Source: Acidaminobacter sp. JC074
Lineage (GTDB): Bacteria; Bacillota; Clostridia; Peptostreptococcales; Acidaminobacteraceae
Length of the DNA: 64,000 bases
Direction of reading: 5' to 3'
Assembly: GCF_022496765.1 (NCBI RefSeq)
Contig: NZ_VANV01000002.1
Coordinates: 1 to 64,000, forward strand
In this document: positions 54,785 through 63,964 of the stretch, in pieces
Position numbering within the stretch: position 1 is the stretch's first letter
Layout: the number at the start of each line of letters is the position of its first letter
Made by a program: the position numbers and the translations under genes
The notes under the pieces: model-generated
What the model was told of the DNA's origin: nothing
What the model saw: the letters and a program-made list of their open reading frames with translations, nothing else
Databases searched by the model: none

Positions 54785-55727
54785 ACTGTTAAAGGTAACA
54801 AATTTAAGCAAACATTTTAAGTTGACAAGAAAAGATTATCTGAAGGCTGTCGATGATGTAAGTTTTGATATACAAAAAGGAGAAACTCTTGGTTTAGTAG
54901 GCGAATCCGGATGTGGTAAGTCGACACTTGGCAGAACGCTTATGGGTATTTACCAACCAAGTGGCGGTGAGATTGTCTTTAAAGATAAAAAGATTACCAA
55001 ACTTAAAAAGAAGGAAAGAAGAGGCTTGTGTGATCATATTCAGATGATATTTCAAGATCCATATGCTTCTTTAAATCCCCGAATGACAGTAACTGAGTTA
55101 ATTGCAGAAGGCTGGGATATTAGAAAGAAATACGACAAGAAAACCAGGACTAAAAAGGTAAAAGAACTACTGGAGTTAGTAGGCTTAAATGAGGAACATG
55201 CAGAACGCTTTCCGCATGAGTTTTCAGGTGGTCAAAGACAAAGAATAGGCATAGCAAGAGCTTTAAGCATGGATCCTGAGTTCATTGTTTGTGATGAACC
55301 TATCAGTGCACTTGATGTTTCGATTCAGGCACAAATTATGAACTTACTTATTGATCTTCAAAAGAAACTAGGCTTAACCTATTTGTTTATTGCCCATGAC
55401 TTATCTATGGTGCGTTATATTTCAGATAGAATCATGGTCATGTATTTAGGGTCTGTCATGGAATTTGGAGATAATGACTTGATATCAACAAATCCATTAC
55501 ATCCATATACGCAAGCGTTATTCTCTGCAGCACCTATAGTCAATCCAAAACAAGAACGATCTAGGGAACAGATTATTTTAAAAGACGACATACCAAGTCC
55601 TATAGATTTGCCACCAGGATGTAAGTTTTCATCCAGATGTCCTAAGGCAACTGAGATCTGTATGCAAAAAAGACCTGAACTTAAGTTTATAAAGGACCGG
55701 TATGTTACATGTCATCATGTTAGTTAA
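54777..55727 (+). CDS. ABC transporter ATP-binding protein, DppF type (third system)
   Basis: ATPase of 316 residues. Walker [10 protein letters not shown], signature FSGGQRQR, Walker [14 protein letters not shown]-terminal [14 protein letters not shown]. Confidence 0.93.
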   Translation: MAELLKVTNLSKHFKLTRKDYLKAVDDVSFDIQKGETLGLVGESGCGKSTLGRTLMGIYQPSGGEIVFKDKKITKLKKKERRGLCDHIQMIFQDPYASLNPRMTVTELIAEGWDIRKKYDKKTRTKKVKELLELVGLNEEHAERFPHEFSGGQRQRIGIARALSMDPEFIVCDEPISALDVSIQAQIMNLLIDLQKKLGLTYLFIAHDLSMVRYISDRIMVMYLGSVMEFGDNDLISTNPLHPYTQALFSAAPIVNPKQERSREQIILKDDIPSPIDLPPGCKFSSRCPKATEICMQKRPELKFIKDRYVTCHHVS

Positions 55728-55758
55728 AACTATGTTTTAAAATATTAAGGAGGGAAAC

Positions 55759-57480
55759 ATGAAGTTTAAGAAAAGTTTATCATTGATTTTGATCTTCGCA
55801 TTAGTGATGAGTATGGCCTTTGTAGGATGTACATCTTCATCCAATGAAGGTGGCAATGAGGTGGCTGAAGGCACTGAAGAAACAACACCTGTTGTTGATG
55901 CACCTGATGAACAAGCGACAGAAGTTGTCGAGGAAAGTGATTTAGCAGAAGACCAGATCTTTAGAATCAATATTGGTCAAGAACCTCAGATTCTAGATCC
56001 ATTCCAGTTTAGAGATGATAAAGCGACGAGCTTGATTTATGCACTGCATGAACCACTATTTAGAATTTCAACTGACGAAGCAGGATATGAACCGGGTTTA
56101 GGTGAGTCGTTTGAGGCTAATGATGACAACACCGTTTATACAGTTAAGCTTAGAAAAGATGCTAAGTGGCAAGACGGTACAGATGTAACAGCAGATGACG
56201 TTGTTTACTCATTTAAAAGAGCGGTAGATCCTGAGTTTGGTTCTGAAAAGGCATTTGATTATTACGTTATAAAAAATGCTGAAAAGGTTGTTTCTGGTGA
56301 ACTCGGTGTGGATGAACTTGGTGTTAAAAAGTTAGATGATTACACTGTTGAGTTTACATTAGAACAACCAATGGATTATTTTATTCATTACATGGTTATG
56401 CCAGGTTTTGCACCGATTCAAGAAGAAGCAGGTCAGGCATTTAAAGATATCTATGGTACAAATCCAGATAAGATTGTATCGTCTGGTCCGTTTACAATAG
56501 AATCTTGGGAACATGATTCATCTATTACACTTAAGAAAAATGACCATTACTGGGATGCTGAAAATGTAACTTTAGACGAAGTTTATGTAACAATTATTTT
56601 GGATGGTAATACCATTGCATCTATGTTTGAAGTGGATGATCTAGATTACATGGAAGTTGGTCCTGACTATATTCCTAAGTACAAAGAAGATCCTGGATTT
56701 AGAGTTAGAAGTCAAGTTAGAGTGAGCTTTATCGAATTTAATCCTAACATTGAGTTTTTAAATAACATCAAAATCCGTGAAGCTTTATCACTTACATTTG
56801 ACAGAATCGCTTATGTCGAAAATGTGCTTCAATCTGGTGATATGCCAGCTTATGGTTTGATGCCTCCAGGTATGACAGGTTTAAGTGGTGGAGACTTTAG
56901 AGAACAAGCTGGTGATATCGTCATGGATATGGGGAATGATCCAGAAGCCATTGAAAGAGCAAAAACCTTATTAGATGAAGGTTTAGCAGAGTTAGGAAAA
57001 ACCAAAGAAGAAATGGAAGAGTTCTTAGAAGTATTATGTGTGGATAGCCCAGGTGCTAAGAAAAATGCTCAAGCCATCCAACAGATGTGGTTAAAGAATT
57101 TAGACCTTAATCTTACTGTAACTCCAATGCAAGTTAAGATGTTAATTCCTATGTTAATGGATGGTACTTTCCACTGTGTAGTTGGTGGTGGTCGTACTGC
57201 TCAAACACCAGATCCGGCTTATATGGTTGACTTTATCTATTATGAAGGTAAGTGGGATGATCCTACCTATACTGAGATGATGGAAAATGCCTTTGTACAG
57301 GTTGGAGATGAAAGAATACAAACACTTATGGACATTGAAAAGTATGTTTTAGAGAAGTTTGTATTTATTCCTCAACAGTTTGGTATGGCGAGTTCTGTAA
57401 TCAAATCTGATGTTGCAGGATTTAAGACATTCCCATTAACATTACAATATGACTTTAAGTATGTACAAATAAAGAATTAA
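55759..57480 (+). CDS. ABC transporter substrate-binding lipoprotein, peptide type (third system)
   Basis: Protein of 573 residues, SBP_bac_5 family. Lipobox AFVGCTS, acidic linker, then GLGESFEANDDNTVYTVKLR and SGPFTIESWEHDSS. Here the binding protein follows the ATPases rather than leading the operon as in the other two systems. RBS AGGAGGG. A hairpin follows. Confidence 0.92.
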   Translation: MKFKKSLSLILIFALVMSMAFVGCTSSSNEGGNEVAEGTEETTPVVDAPDEQATEVVEESDLAEDQIFRINIGQEPQILDPFQFRDDKATSLIYALHEPLFRISTDEAGYEPGLGESFEANDDNTVYTVKLRKDAKWQDGTDVTADDVVYSFKRAVDPEFGSEKAFDYYVIKNAEKVVSGELGVDELGVKKLDDYTVEFTLEQPMDYFIHYMVMPGFAPIQEEAGQAFKDIYGTNPDKIVSSGPFTIESWEHDSSITLKKNDHYWDAENVTLDEVYVTIILDGNTIASMFEVDDLDYMEVGPDYIPKYKEDPGFRVRSQVRVSFIEFNPNIEFLNNIKIREALSLTFDRIAYVENVLQSGDMPAYGLMPPGMTGLSGGDFREQAGDIVMDMGNDPEAIERAKTLLDEGLAELGKTKEEMEEFLEVLCVDSPGAKKNAQAIQQMWLKNLDLNLTVTPMQVKMLIPMLMDGTFHCVVGGGRTAQTPDPAYMVDFIYYEGKWDDPTYTEMMENAFVQVGDERIQTLMDIEKYVLEKFVFIPQQFGMASSVIKSDVAGFKTFPLTLQYDFKYVQIKN

Positions 57481-57483
57481 GCT

Positions 57484-57505
57484 AAGGACCAGTTATCTGG
57501 TCCTT
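57484..57505 (+). other. Intercistronic hairpin after the third binding-protein gene
   Basis: Nine-bp perfect stem AAGGACCAG/CTGGTCCTT with a TTAT loop and no T-run, upstream of the amidohydrolase start. Confidence 0.7.
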
Positions 57506-57520
57506 CTAAAAGGATTTGAG

Positions 57521-58651
57521 ATGAAAATTATTAAAGGCAAGTGGCTATATACTGGCAAAAAAGTTATTAAAAATTTTGAAATGCATATAGAAGATGGCAT
57601 CATTACATATCTAGATGAGTGTCATGAAAGAGATATAGATGATATTTATGTTATTCCTGGACTTATAGACGGACACTGTCATTTAATCAATGAAGAAGTA
57701 GATTCTTCAAAGACTGGAGCAAAAGCAGTTCTTCACGGCTATAGAAATGCACTAAAAATGTTAAAGGATGGCTTTGTAGCTATAAGAGATCTGGGTTCAC
57801 CTAGGGATTATGTTTTAGGTATCAGAGATTATATAGACGAAGGCTATTTGGGGCCAAAGATAGTCTCAGCTGGAAGGGCTATTTGCATTACCAGTGGGCA
57901 TGGAACTCATATAGGCATGGTTTGTAATGGACCAGAAGCTGTCAGACACGGTGTTAGAAAACTTATAAAAGAGAATGTTGACTTGATTAAGATTATGGCC
58001 TCAGGTGGTGTTGGATCTAGAGGAAAAGAACCTGGCCCACAGGAAATGAGCAATGAAGAGATCTTGATGGCAGTAGAAACAGCACATATGCATGGTAGAA
58101 AAGTTTCTGCTCATGCTCATGGTTATGAAACCATAAGAGCATGCATAGAAGCTGGCGTTGATTCAATAGAACATGGTGTCTTCTTAAAAGAAGATCTTAT
58201 ACAATCTATGATTCAAAAAAGTACTTATGTTGTACCGACATTTTCAGCACCTTACTATGCAACAAAAGAGGGCTTGAAAGACCATCCTGAAGATCCACTG
58301 CATAAGGCCAGTTTATCAGTATTAGAAGATCACAGAAAAAATATCTATAAGGCATATAGAGCAGGTGTTAATGTTGCTTTTGGTACAGATGTAGGTACCC
58401 CCTATAACCTACATGGAAAGGGTTCGTATGAGTTGGTTTTAATGACAAAAGCAGGCTTTACACCTGAAGAGGCTATAAAGTCTGCAACCTACGAAGCAGC
58501 AAGGCTTCTAGGCTTAAAGTTGGGCTTGTTGGAACGAGGCTATGAAGCCAGCTTTTTAGTTTTAGAAGACAATCCATTTGAAGATATAGAGTCTGTGTCG
58601 AGAGAAAAAACAGTGTATTTAAAAGGAATTAAATTGGAGGAAGTTTTATGA
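57521..58651 (+). CDS. Metal-dependent amidohydrolase (imidazolonepropionase/prolidase-like)
   Basis: Protein of 376 residues. Amidohydrolase motifs: PGLIDGHCHL, LIKIMASGG with the bridging lysine, SAHAHGYET, SIEHGVF and FGTDVGTP with the catalytic aspartate. This branch includes Xaa-Pro/Xaa-Arg dipeptidases. It starts after AAGGATTTGAG and overlaps the tryptophanase start by 4 nt, showing co-translation. It may release tryptophan or a related amino acid from imported peptides (inference). Confidence 0.88.
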   Translation: MKIIKGKWLYTGKKVIKNFEMHIEDGIITYLDECHERDIDDIYVIPGLIDGHCHLINEEVDSSKTGAKAVLHGYRNALKMLKDGFVAIRDLGSPRDYVLGIRDYIDEGYLGPKIVSAGRAICITSGHGTHIGMVCNGPEAVRHGVRKLIKENVDLIKIMASGGVGSRGKEPGPQEMSNEEILMAVETAHMHGRKVSAHAHGYETIRACIEAGVDSIEHGVFLKEDLIQSMIQKSTYVVPTFSAPYYATKEGLKDHPEDPLHKASLSVLEDHRKNIYKAYRAGVNVAFGTDVGTPYNLHGKGSYELVLMTKAGFTPEEAIKSATYEAARLLGLKLGLLERGYEASFLVLEDNPFEDIESVSREKTVYLKGIKLEEVL

Positions 58652-60030
58652 AGTATATGACAGCAGAACCATTTAGAATAAAAGTTGTTGAACCAGTTAA
58701 AAAGACAACGAAAGCAGAACGTCAAAAGTGGCTTCAAGAAGCTAGGTACAATGCGTTTACATTAAAGGCTGAAAATGTATATATAGACTGTATAACAGAT
58801 TCCGGTACATCTGCCATGTCCACTGAACAATGGGCAGCCATGATGTTAGGTGATGAATCCTATGCTGGTTGTAAGTCTTTTTATAAACTCCAAGCATCAG
58901 CTAGGGATGTATTTGGTATTGAAAATGTTCAGCCAACTCATCAAGGTCGTGCTGCAGATTATATCATGGCATCTATCTATTGCGAAAAGGGCAAGTATGC
59001 CGTAGGTAATATGCACTTTGATACTTTCAGAGGTAACGCAGAAGTATTAGGTGCCATACCTGTAGATTTTGTTATTGATGAGGGATTAGATACAAGCAGT
59101 GGTCAACATCCTTTTAAAGGTAATATAGATACAAACAAGCTCCAAAAGCTTATTGATGATAAAGGTGCTGATCAAGTTTGTGTGATTATCATTACGATTA
59201 CTTGTAATAACAATGGTGGTCAACCGGTATCTATGAAAAACATAAGAGAAGTAAGTGAAATTGCTAAAAAATACAATATCCCTCTTGTAATGGATTCTGC
59301 TAGACTCGCTGAGAATGCTTATTTTATTAAAACAAGAGAAGAAGGATATGCAGACAAAGAAATCAAAGAGATAACTAGAGAAATGTTTTCTTATTGTGAG
59401 ACAGCGACCATGTCTTCTAAAAAAGATGGTCTTGTAAATATTGGTGGACTCTTCTTGTCAAGAAACGAAAATGTATTTTTACAAGCCAATCAACTGGCCA
59501 TTGTTCATGAAGGATTTATCACTTATGGTGGTATGTCTGGCAGAGATATGGAAGCTTTAGCTGTTGGTCTACAGGAAGTATGTGATGTCCAATATCTAGA
59601 ATATCGTATCAATCAAGTTAAGTATTTAGGAGATAAGCTTAAGGAGAAGGGAGTTCCTATTGTAGAGCCTACAGGTGGTCACGGTGTTTATGTGGATGGT
59701 AGAAGATTCTTTCCACATATTCCGCAAAATGAATTTCCATCTCAAAGACTTGTTTGTGCACTTTATGAAGAAGCGGGTGTAAGAGCTGTTGAATTAGGTG
59801 CTTGCGCTTTTGGTTCTAAAGATAAAGATGGCAATCCTATCTGGCCAGAACTTGAGACAATGAGAATATCTGTTTCAAGAAGAGTTTATACCAATAACCA
59901 TTTGGATTGTATAGCTGAAGCTTTAGGAGATATCTACAAGAATCGTGACGCTTATAAGGGGATGAAACTTGTTTATGAAGGTCCAATAACTTCACTTCGT
60001 CACTTTACAGCTGGCTTTGAACTTCTATAA
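58648..60030 (+). CDS. tnaA: Tryptophanase (tryptophan indole-lyase)
   Basis: PLP-dependent beta-eliminating lyase of 460 residues, splitting tryptophan to indole, pyruvate and ammonia. PFRIKVVEPVKKTTKAERQ, THQGRAAD, VMDSARLAENAYFIK and the PLP lysine in MSSKKDGLV are clear. It is nearer tryptophanase than tyrosine phenol-lyase: VRAVELGA where the phenol-lyase has an Arg, and C-terminal RHFTAGF where the phenol-lyase has Phe. A related cysteine or substituted-amino-acid lyase activity remains possible. No tnaC-like leader is seen since the gene is internal to an operon. RBS TTGGAGG. Confidence 0.85.
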   Translation: MKYMTAEPFRIKVVEPVKKTTKAERQKWLQEARYNAFTLKAENVYIDCITDSGTSAMSTEQWAAMMLGDESYAGCKSFYKLQASARDVFGIENVQPTHQGRAADYIMASIYCEKGKYAVGNMHFDTFRGNAEVLGAIPVDFVIDEGLDTSSGQHPFKGNIDTNKLQKLIDDKGADQVCVIIITITCNNNGGQPVSMKNIREVSEIAKKYNIPLVMDSARLAENAYFIKTREEGYADKEIKEITREMFSYCETATMSSKKDGLVNIGGLFLSRNENVFLQANQLAIVHEGFITYGGMSGRDMEALAVGLQEVCDVQYLEYRINQVKYLGDKLKEKGVPIVEPTGGHGVYVDGRRFFPHIPQNEFPSQRLVCALYEEAGVRAVELGACAFGSKDKDGNPIWPELETMRISVSRRVYTNNHLDCIAEALGDIYKNRDAYKGMKLVYEGPITSLRHFTAGFELL

Positions 60031-60041
60031 AGGAGGCAGAG

Positions 60042-61172
60042 ATGAATTTTGATTTTTACTCACCAACAAGAGTTCATTTTGGCAATGGCAAGTTAGAACT
60101 CATTGGTCAAAGAGTGAAGACTTATGGTAAGAGATGTTTTCTTGTGACAACTGAAAATGTTGCTCCTATGAAAGAATTGTTCGATAGAGTTAAGGACATA
60201 TTAAGACAAGAAGGCATAGAAATTTATCACTTTGACAAGGTCCTGGCCAATCCACCAAAAGAAGTCATTGAAGATGGGATCACTGCCTTTAATGACTTTG
60301 AAGGACAGGTTGTCTTGGCGGTAGGCGGAGGTTCTAGTATTGATACGGCTAAGTCGATAGCACTATTAAATAAGTGTATACCTTTAAATTGGAGTCATCT
60401 TTTTTCTACTTACTCAAGTCCTTTTGAAAAGTATGACTCTTTAACTAGTAATAAAACACCTTTAATATCTGTACCTACAACATCGGGTACTGGCTCTGAA
60501 GTTACACAGGCTGCAGTAATCACAGATGGTGATGATAAAAACTCAATTTATCATCCTGACAATTATTCAAAAGAGGCCATCTTAGATCCAGAGCTTCTGT
60601 TGACCCTTCCGGTAAGCTTAACAGCTTCTACTGGTTTTGATGCATTTACCCATGCATTTGAGTCATACATCAGTGACTTTTCATCAGAAATCTCTAGGAT
60701 GTATGCCTTTAGGGCTATGAAGTTAATTGTGGAGTATTTACCAAAGGTCTTAATTGAACCTCATAATATTTTATATAGACAAAAGATGATGTTTGCTCAG
60801 TGGTCAGCTGGTGTATCTTTAGCTAATGCTGGTGCTCATGCGCCGCATCCTCTGAGCGAAATTCTTGGTGGTCTTACTCATATCAGCCATGGTGAATCTC
60901 TAGCCCTTGTGTATCCTGAGTTTGTAAATGAGACCTATTCGAGATACAGCTTGAGAATGGATGACGTAGCGGCTATATTTGAAAAACCTATAGAGGATGG
61001 GATAAGATGCTTCCTAAAAGAAATCGGTTTATACAGATCTTGGCAAGAGTATGAGATTAAAGAAGCAACATATAAAAAGGTTTATGAATCTCCAATTCTA
61101 AATTATTTGCCATTTGGATCTAAAGATAGTTTACAGAGGATATATGAAAACGCATATAAGAGAAAAATGTAG
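60042..61172 (+). CDS. Iron-containing alcohol dehydrogenase
   Basis: Protein of 376 residues of the type III alcohol dehydrogenase family. Nucleotide-binding VLAVGGGSSIDTAKSIA, then the metal ligands in GFDAFTHAFESY and the GAHAPHPLSEILGG...HGESLAL region. It reduces or oxidises an aldehyde or keto compound with NAD(P)H. As last gene of the peptide/tryptophanase operon it may help reoxidise NADH or reduce an aldehyde from amino-acid breakdown. RBS AAGGAGG. Confidence 0.9.
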   Translation: MNFDFYSPTRVHFGNGKLELIGQRVKTYGKRCFLVTTENVAPMKELFDRVKDILRQEGIEIYHFDKVLANPPKEVIEDGITAFNDFEGQVVLAVGGGSSIDTAKSIALLNKCIPLNWSHLFSTYSSPFEKYDSLTSNKTPLISVPTTSGTGSEVTQAAVITDGDDKNSIYHPDNYSKEAILDPELLLTLPVSLTASTGFDAFTHAFESYISDFSSEISRMYAFRAMKLIVEYLPKVLIEPHNILYRQKMMFAQWSAGVSLANAGAHAPHPLSEILGGLTHISHGESLALVYPEFVNETYSRYSLRMDDVAAIFEKPIEDGIRCFLKEIGLYRSWQEYEIKEATYKKVYESPILNYLPFGSKDSLQRIYENAYKRKM

Positions 61173-61185
61173 TCTTTCGACAAAA

Positions 61186-61221
61186 AAGGGATCTCAAGAT
61201 TGAATAGCTTGAGGTCCTTTT
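61186..61221 (+). terminator. Rho-independent terminator of the third ABC/tryptophanase operon
   Basis: Stem AAGGGATCTCAAG/CTTGAGGTCCTT with one bulge, then TTTT. Confidence 0.75.
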
Positions 61222-61512
61222 ATATGGAAATACTGTTAAGCTGATTGTCGAGAGTCATATGGTTATTATAGAAGAAAAACAAAATAGCACCTTAGCCGTG
61301 CTACTTTGTCTTAGACTTATGTTAATATCTAAAGACTCAAAACATATGTTTTGAGTGATGGACTATTTAAAATACGACAAAATTTATATTTGTCAATTTT
61401 GTAATCATGATTACTTTTCTATATAATAACACATTAAATTTCATCTGTATAGCTATTTATTAGAATATTGAGTAAAATAATTTTGTAATTAATATAGTCT
61501 AAGGAGGCACTT
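61222..61512. other. Intergenic region with several palindromes
   Basis: No gene seen. It holds a TAGCAC/GTGCTA hairpin (61285-61303) with a T-run in the minus direction only, a 22-bp perfect palindrome ACTCAAAACATATGTTTTGAGT at 61335-61356, and the promoter of the EamA-type gene. Confidence 0.55.
61399..61427 (+). promoter_or_regulatory. Promoter with internal operator for the EamA-type gene
   Basis: -35 TTGTAA (61399-61404), 17-bp spacer, -10 TATAAT (61422-61427). The perfect 14-bp palindrome GTAATCATGATTAC (61401-61414) overlaps the -35 and spacer, a classic repressor position. Confidence 0.7.
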
Positions 61513-61929
61513 ATGTATCTTATATCTATGCTTATAGCCATACTAGGAACAGTACTTTATCATTTTGCTCAGAAGTCTATGCCAAGTAACATAGATCCCG
61601 TATTTGGAGCGATTGTTACTTATGTATGTGCTCTTACAATTTCACTTGTGTATTTCCTTTTTATTTCTAAAAAGTCTGTGACGGAAGAAATATCGCATTT
61701 AAATTATGCGCCACTCTTATTGGGTGTTTCTATCTTTTTGATAGAGGTAGGTTTTCTTATGGTATATAGGTCGGGATGGGATATTGGTGTAGCACCTCTA
61801 GTAGCCAGTATTGCTTCTACGGTTATTCTAGTCGCTTTAGGGACTTTAGTTTTTAAAGACCAGCTGACAGTGACAAAGGCTGCTGGTTTTGTAGTTTCAG
61901 TCATTGGTTTGTTTTTAATTACAAAATAA
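61513..61929 (+). CDS. Single-domain EamA/DMT-type membrane transporter
   Basis: Protein of 138 residues with four or five hydrophobic segments, equal to one half of the usual ten-helix EamA carriers; such short forms (EmrE-like topology) work as dimers. Motifs include PLVASIASTVILVALGTLVF and VTKAAGFVVSVIGLFLITK. The cargo is unknown. RBS AAGGAGG, own promoter with an operator-like palindrome. Confidence 0.8.
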   Translation: MYLISMLIAILGTVLYHFAQKSMPSNIDPVFGAIVTYVCALTISLVYFLFISKKSVTEEISHLNYAPLLLGVSIFLIEVGFLMVYRSGWDIGVAPLVASIASTVILVALGTLVFKDQLTVTKAAGFVVSVIGLFLITK

Positions 61930-61988
61930 CGAATGACATATATTTCCTTTTATATGCAATGATGTTATAATAACATCTGGAGGTTATT

Positions 61989-63794
61989 TTGAATAAATAC
62001 GAATTACTTAAAAAACACTTTGGCTATGATACCTTTAGGTATGGTCAAGAGGAAATAATAGATATGATTGTTTCGGGTTCTGATGTGTTGGCCATCATGC
62101 CTACAGGAGGCGGGAAGTCTCTGTGTTATCAGTTGCCAGCCCTTTTATTAGATGGCATATGTATTGTTATATCACCACTGATTGCTCTTATGAAAGATCA
62201 GGTAGATGGACTAAATGAGTCGGGTATACCTGCTACTTATCTGAATTCTACACTGACTTTATCAGAATCGAATGAGCGCGTTAAAGAGATCATTGATAAT
62301 CGTTATAAACTGGTCTATGTGGCACCTGAAAGACTTTTAAGCGATCAGTTTTATGACTTATCACAGAGGATTAATATCTCTCTAATTGCAGTCGATGAAT
62401 CACACTGCATCAGTCAGTGGGGCCATGATTTTAGACCATCTTATAAGAACATACCACTTTTTATCAATCGCTTAAAGACTAGACCTGTTGTGACAGCTTT
62501 TACAGCTACAGCAACATCCTATGTTGTCAGTGAAATAAAAGAGCTTCTAGAACTGAACATGCCCTTTGAATTGACTACAGGTTTTAACAGAGAAAACCTA
62601 TTTTACAGGGTTGTCAAACCTAAAGATAAAAACAAATACGTAAAAGATTATCTAAATAATGACTTTGATCAAGGGTCAGGTATTATATACTGTTCTACGA
62701 GAAAGGCTGTGGAATCTTTGTCTCAAAAGCTAAAGTCACAGGGTTTCTCAGCAGAAGGCTACCATGGTGGTATGGAAAGTGATACAAGAACCGCCATACA
62801 AGAAGCCTTTATGCTGGATCAGATAAAAATTATTGTTGCAACCAATGCTTTTGGTATGGGAATAGATAAACCTGATGTTAGATTTGTACTCCACTACAAC
62901 ATGCCTAAAAATATGGAAGCATATTATCAGGAAGCTGGTCGTGCTGGAAGAGATGGTAAGAAAAGTGTTTGTATTTTGATGTACTCACCATCTGATATTG
63001 TTAAGCAAAAGCTTTTGATTGCTCAGAATTATACAGACCCTCAGAGAGACAAGATTCAAAGAACCAACCTGCAAGTATTGGTTAACTATTGCCATACCAA
63101 CGACTGTCTACGTGATGAAATTATTTCATATTTTGGTCAAAAGAAAGCATACATAGACTGTGGTTCATGTGGTAATTGTTTAAATGATTCTGAGTTTGTA
63201 GACATGTCCGTAGAATCTCAAAAGATACTGTCTTGTATTTATAGAACCAATCAGCGGTTTGGTACCAATATGATCATCAAGGTCTTGAGGGGATCTAAGG
63301 ATAAAAAGATTATGAATTGGGAGCTTAATAAAGTATCTACCTATGGTATTATTCCAGATATATCTGAAGGTGGCCTAAGAGAACTTATTATGAACCTGAT
63401 TGCCAGAGGTTATATCACCATGACTGTGGACCAGTTTCCAATCCTTAAACTTAATGAGTCATCAAGAGCCGTTCTAAAAGGTGAGACCAAGATACTGGTA
63501 AGAAAAGAACGTATACAAGTTAAAGATAAGAAAAAGTCTAAGAAAAAACCTAAGACTGATTTGGATTACAATAGGGACTTGTATGACTTACTTGCAGAAA
63601 AACGTAAATCAATCGCTAGTAAGAAGCGGGTACCTTTATATGTAATATTTGCAAACTCTGTACTAGAATCAATGGCATTTTATTTACCGACAACTAAAGA
63701 GGCCTTTCTCGAAATCAAGGGTGTTGGTGAAAAGAAGTTTGAAACTTATGGTCAAGATTTTATAGATATCATTTATGAATTTAAAAGCAAATAG
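61989..63794 (+). CDS. recQ: ATP-dependent DNA helicase RecQ
   Basis: Protein of 601 residues, a 3'-5' helicase for recombination and repair. Walker A MPTGGGKSLCYQLPAL, AVDESHCISQWGHDFRPSY with the DESH box, FTATAT, EAGRAGRDG motif VI, the RQC zinc-binding cysteines (CLRDEI, CGSCGNC), a winged helix, and a C-terminal HRDC domain (PTTKEAFLEIKGVGEKKFE). The start is TTG at 61989 behind TGGAGG; no ATG fits. A basic KKKSKKKPKT linker precedes HRDC. Confidence 0.95.
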   Translation: MNKYELLKKHFGYDTFRYGQEEIIDMIVSGSDVLAIMPTGGGKSLCYQLPALLLDGICIVISPLIALMKDQVDGLNESGIPATYLNSTLTLSESNERVKEIIDNRYKLVYVAPERLLSDQFYDLSQRINISLIAVDESHCISQWGHDFRPSYKNIPLFINRLKTRPVVTAFTATATSYVVSEIKELLELNMPFELTTGFNRENLFYRVVKPKDKNKYVKDYLNNDFDQGSGIIYCSTRKAVESLSQKLKSQGFSAEGYHGGMESDTRTAIQEAFMLDQIKIIVATNAFGMGIDKPDVRFVLHYNMPKNMEAYYQEAGRAGRDGKKSVCILMYSPSDIVKQKLLIAQNYTDPQRDKIQRTNLQVLVNYCHTNDCLRDEIISYFGQKKAYIDCGSCGNCLNDSEFVDMSVESQKILSCIYRTNQRFGTNMIIKVLRGSKDKKIMNWELNKVSTYGIIPDISEGGLRELIMNLIARGYITMTVDQFPILKLNESSRAVLKGETKILVRKERIQVKDKKKSKKKPKTDLDYNRDLYDLLAEKRKSIASKKRVPLYVIFANSVLESMAFYLPTTKEAFLEIKGVGEKKFETYGQDFIDIIYEFKSK

Positions 63795-63848
63795 TTGAGT
63801 CAACACTTGAAGGTGACGAATGTTTTATATCATATAACATAACCTAAG

Positions 63849-63880
63849 AGAAACTTTGGCATGTGTCCAAAGTTTTTCTT
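63849..63880 (+). terminator. Rho-independent terminator after recQ
   Basis: Nine-bp perfect stem AAACTTTGG/CCAAAGTTT, 7-nt loop, T-rich tail. Confidence 0.8.
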
Positions 63881-63964
63881 GTTCTAAAAAACTAAATTTT
63901 CATATTATTTTGAAAAATTATGAAGTAAAATAGAATTGGGCGTAAAATATTTAAGGGGTGAAGC

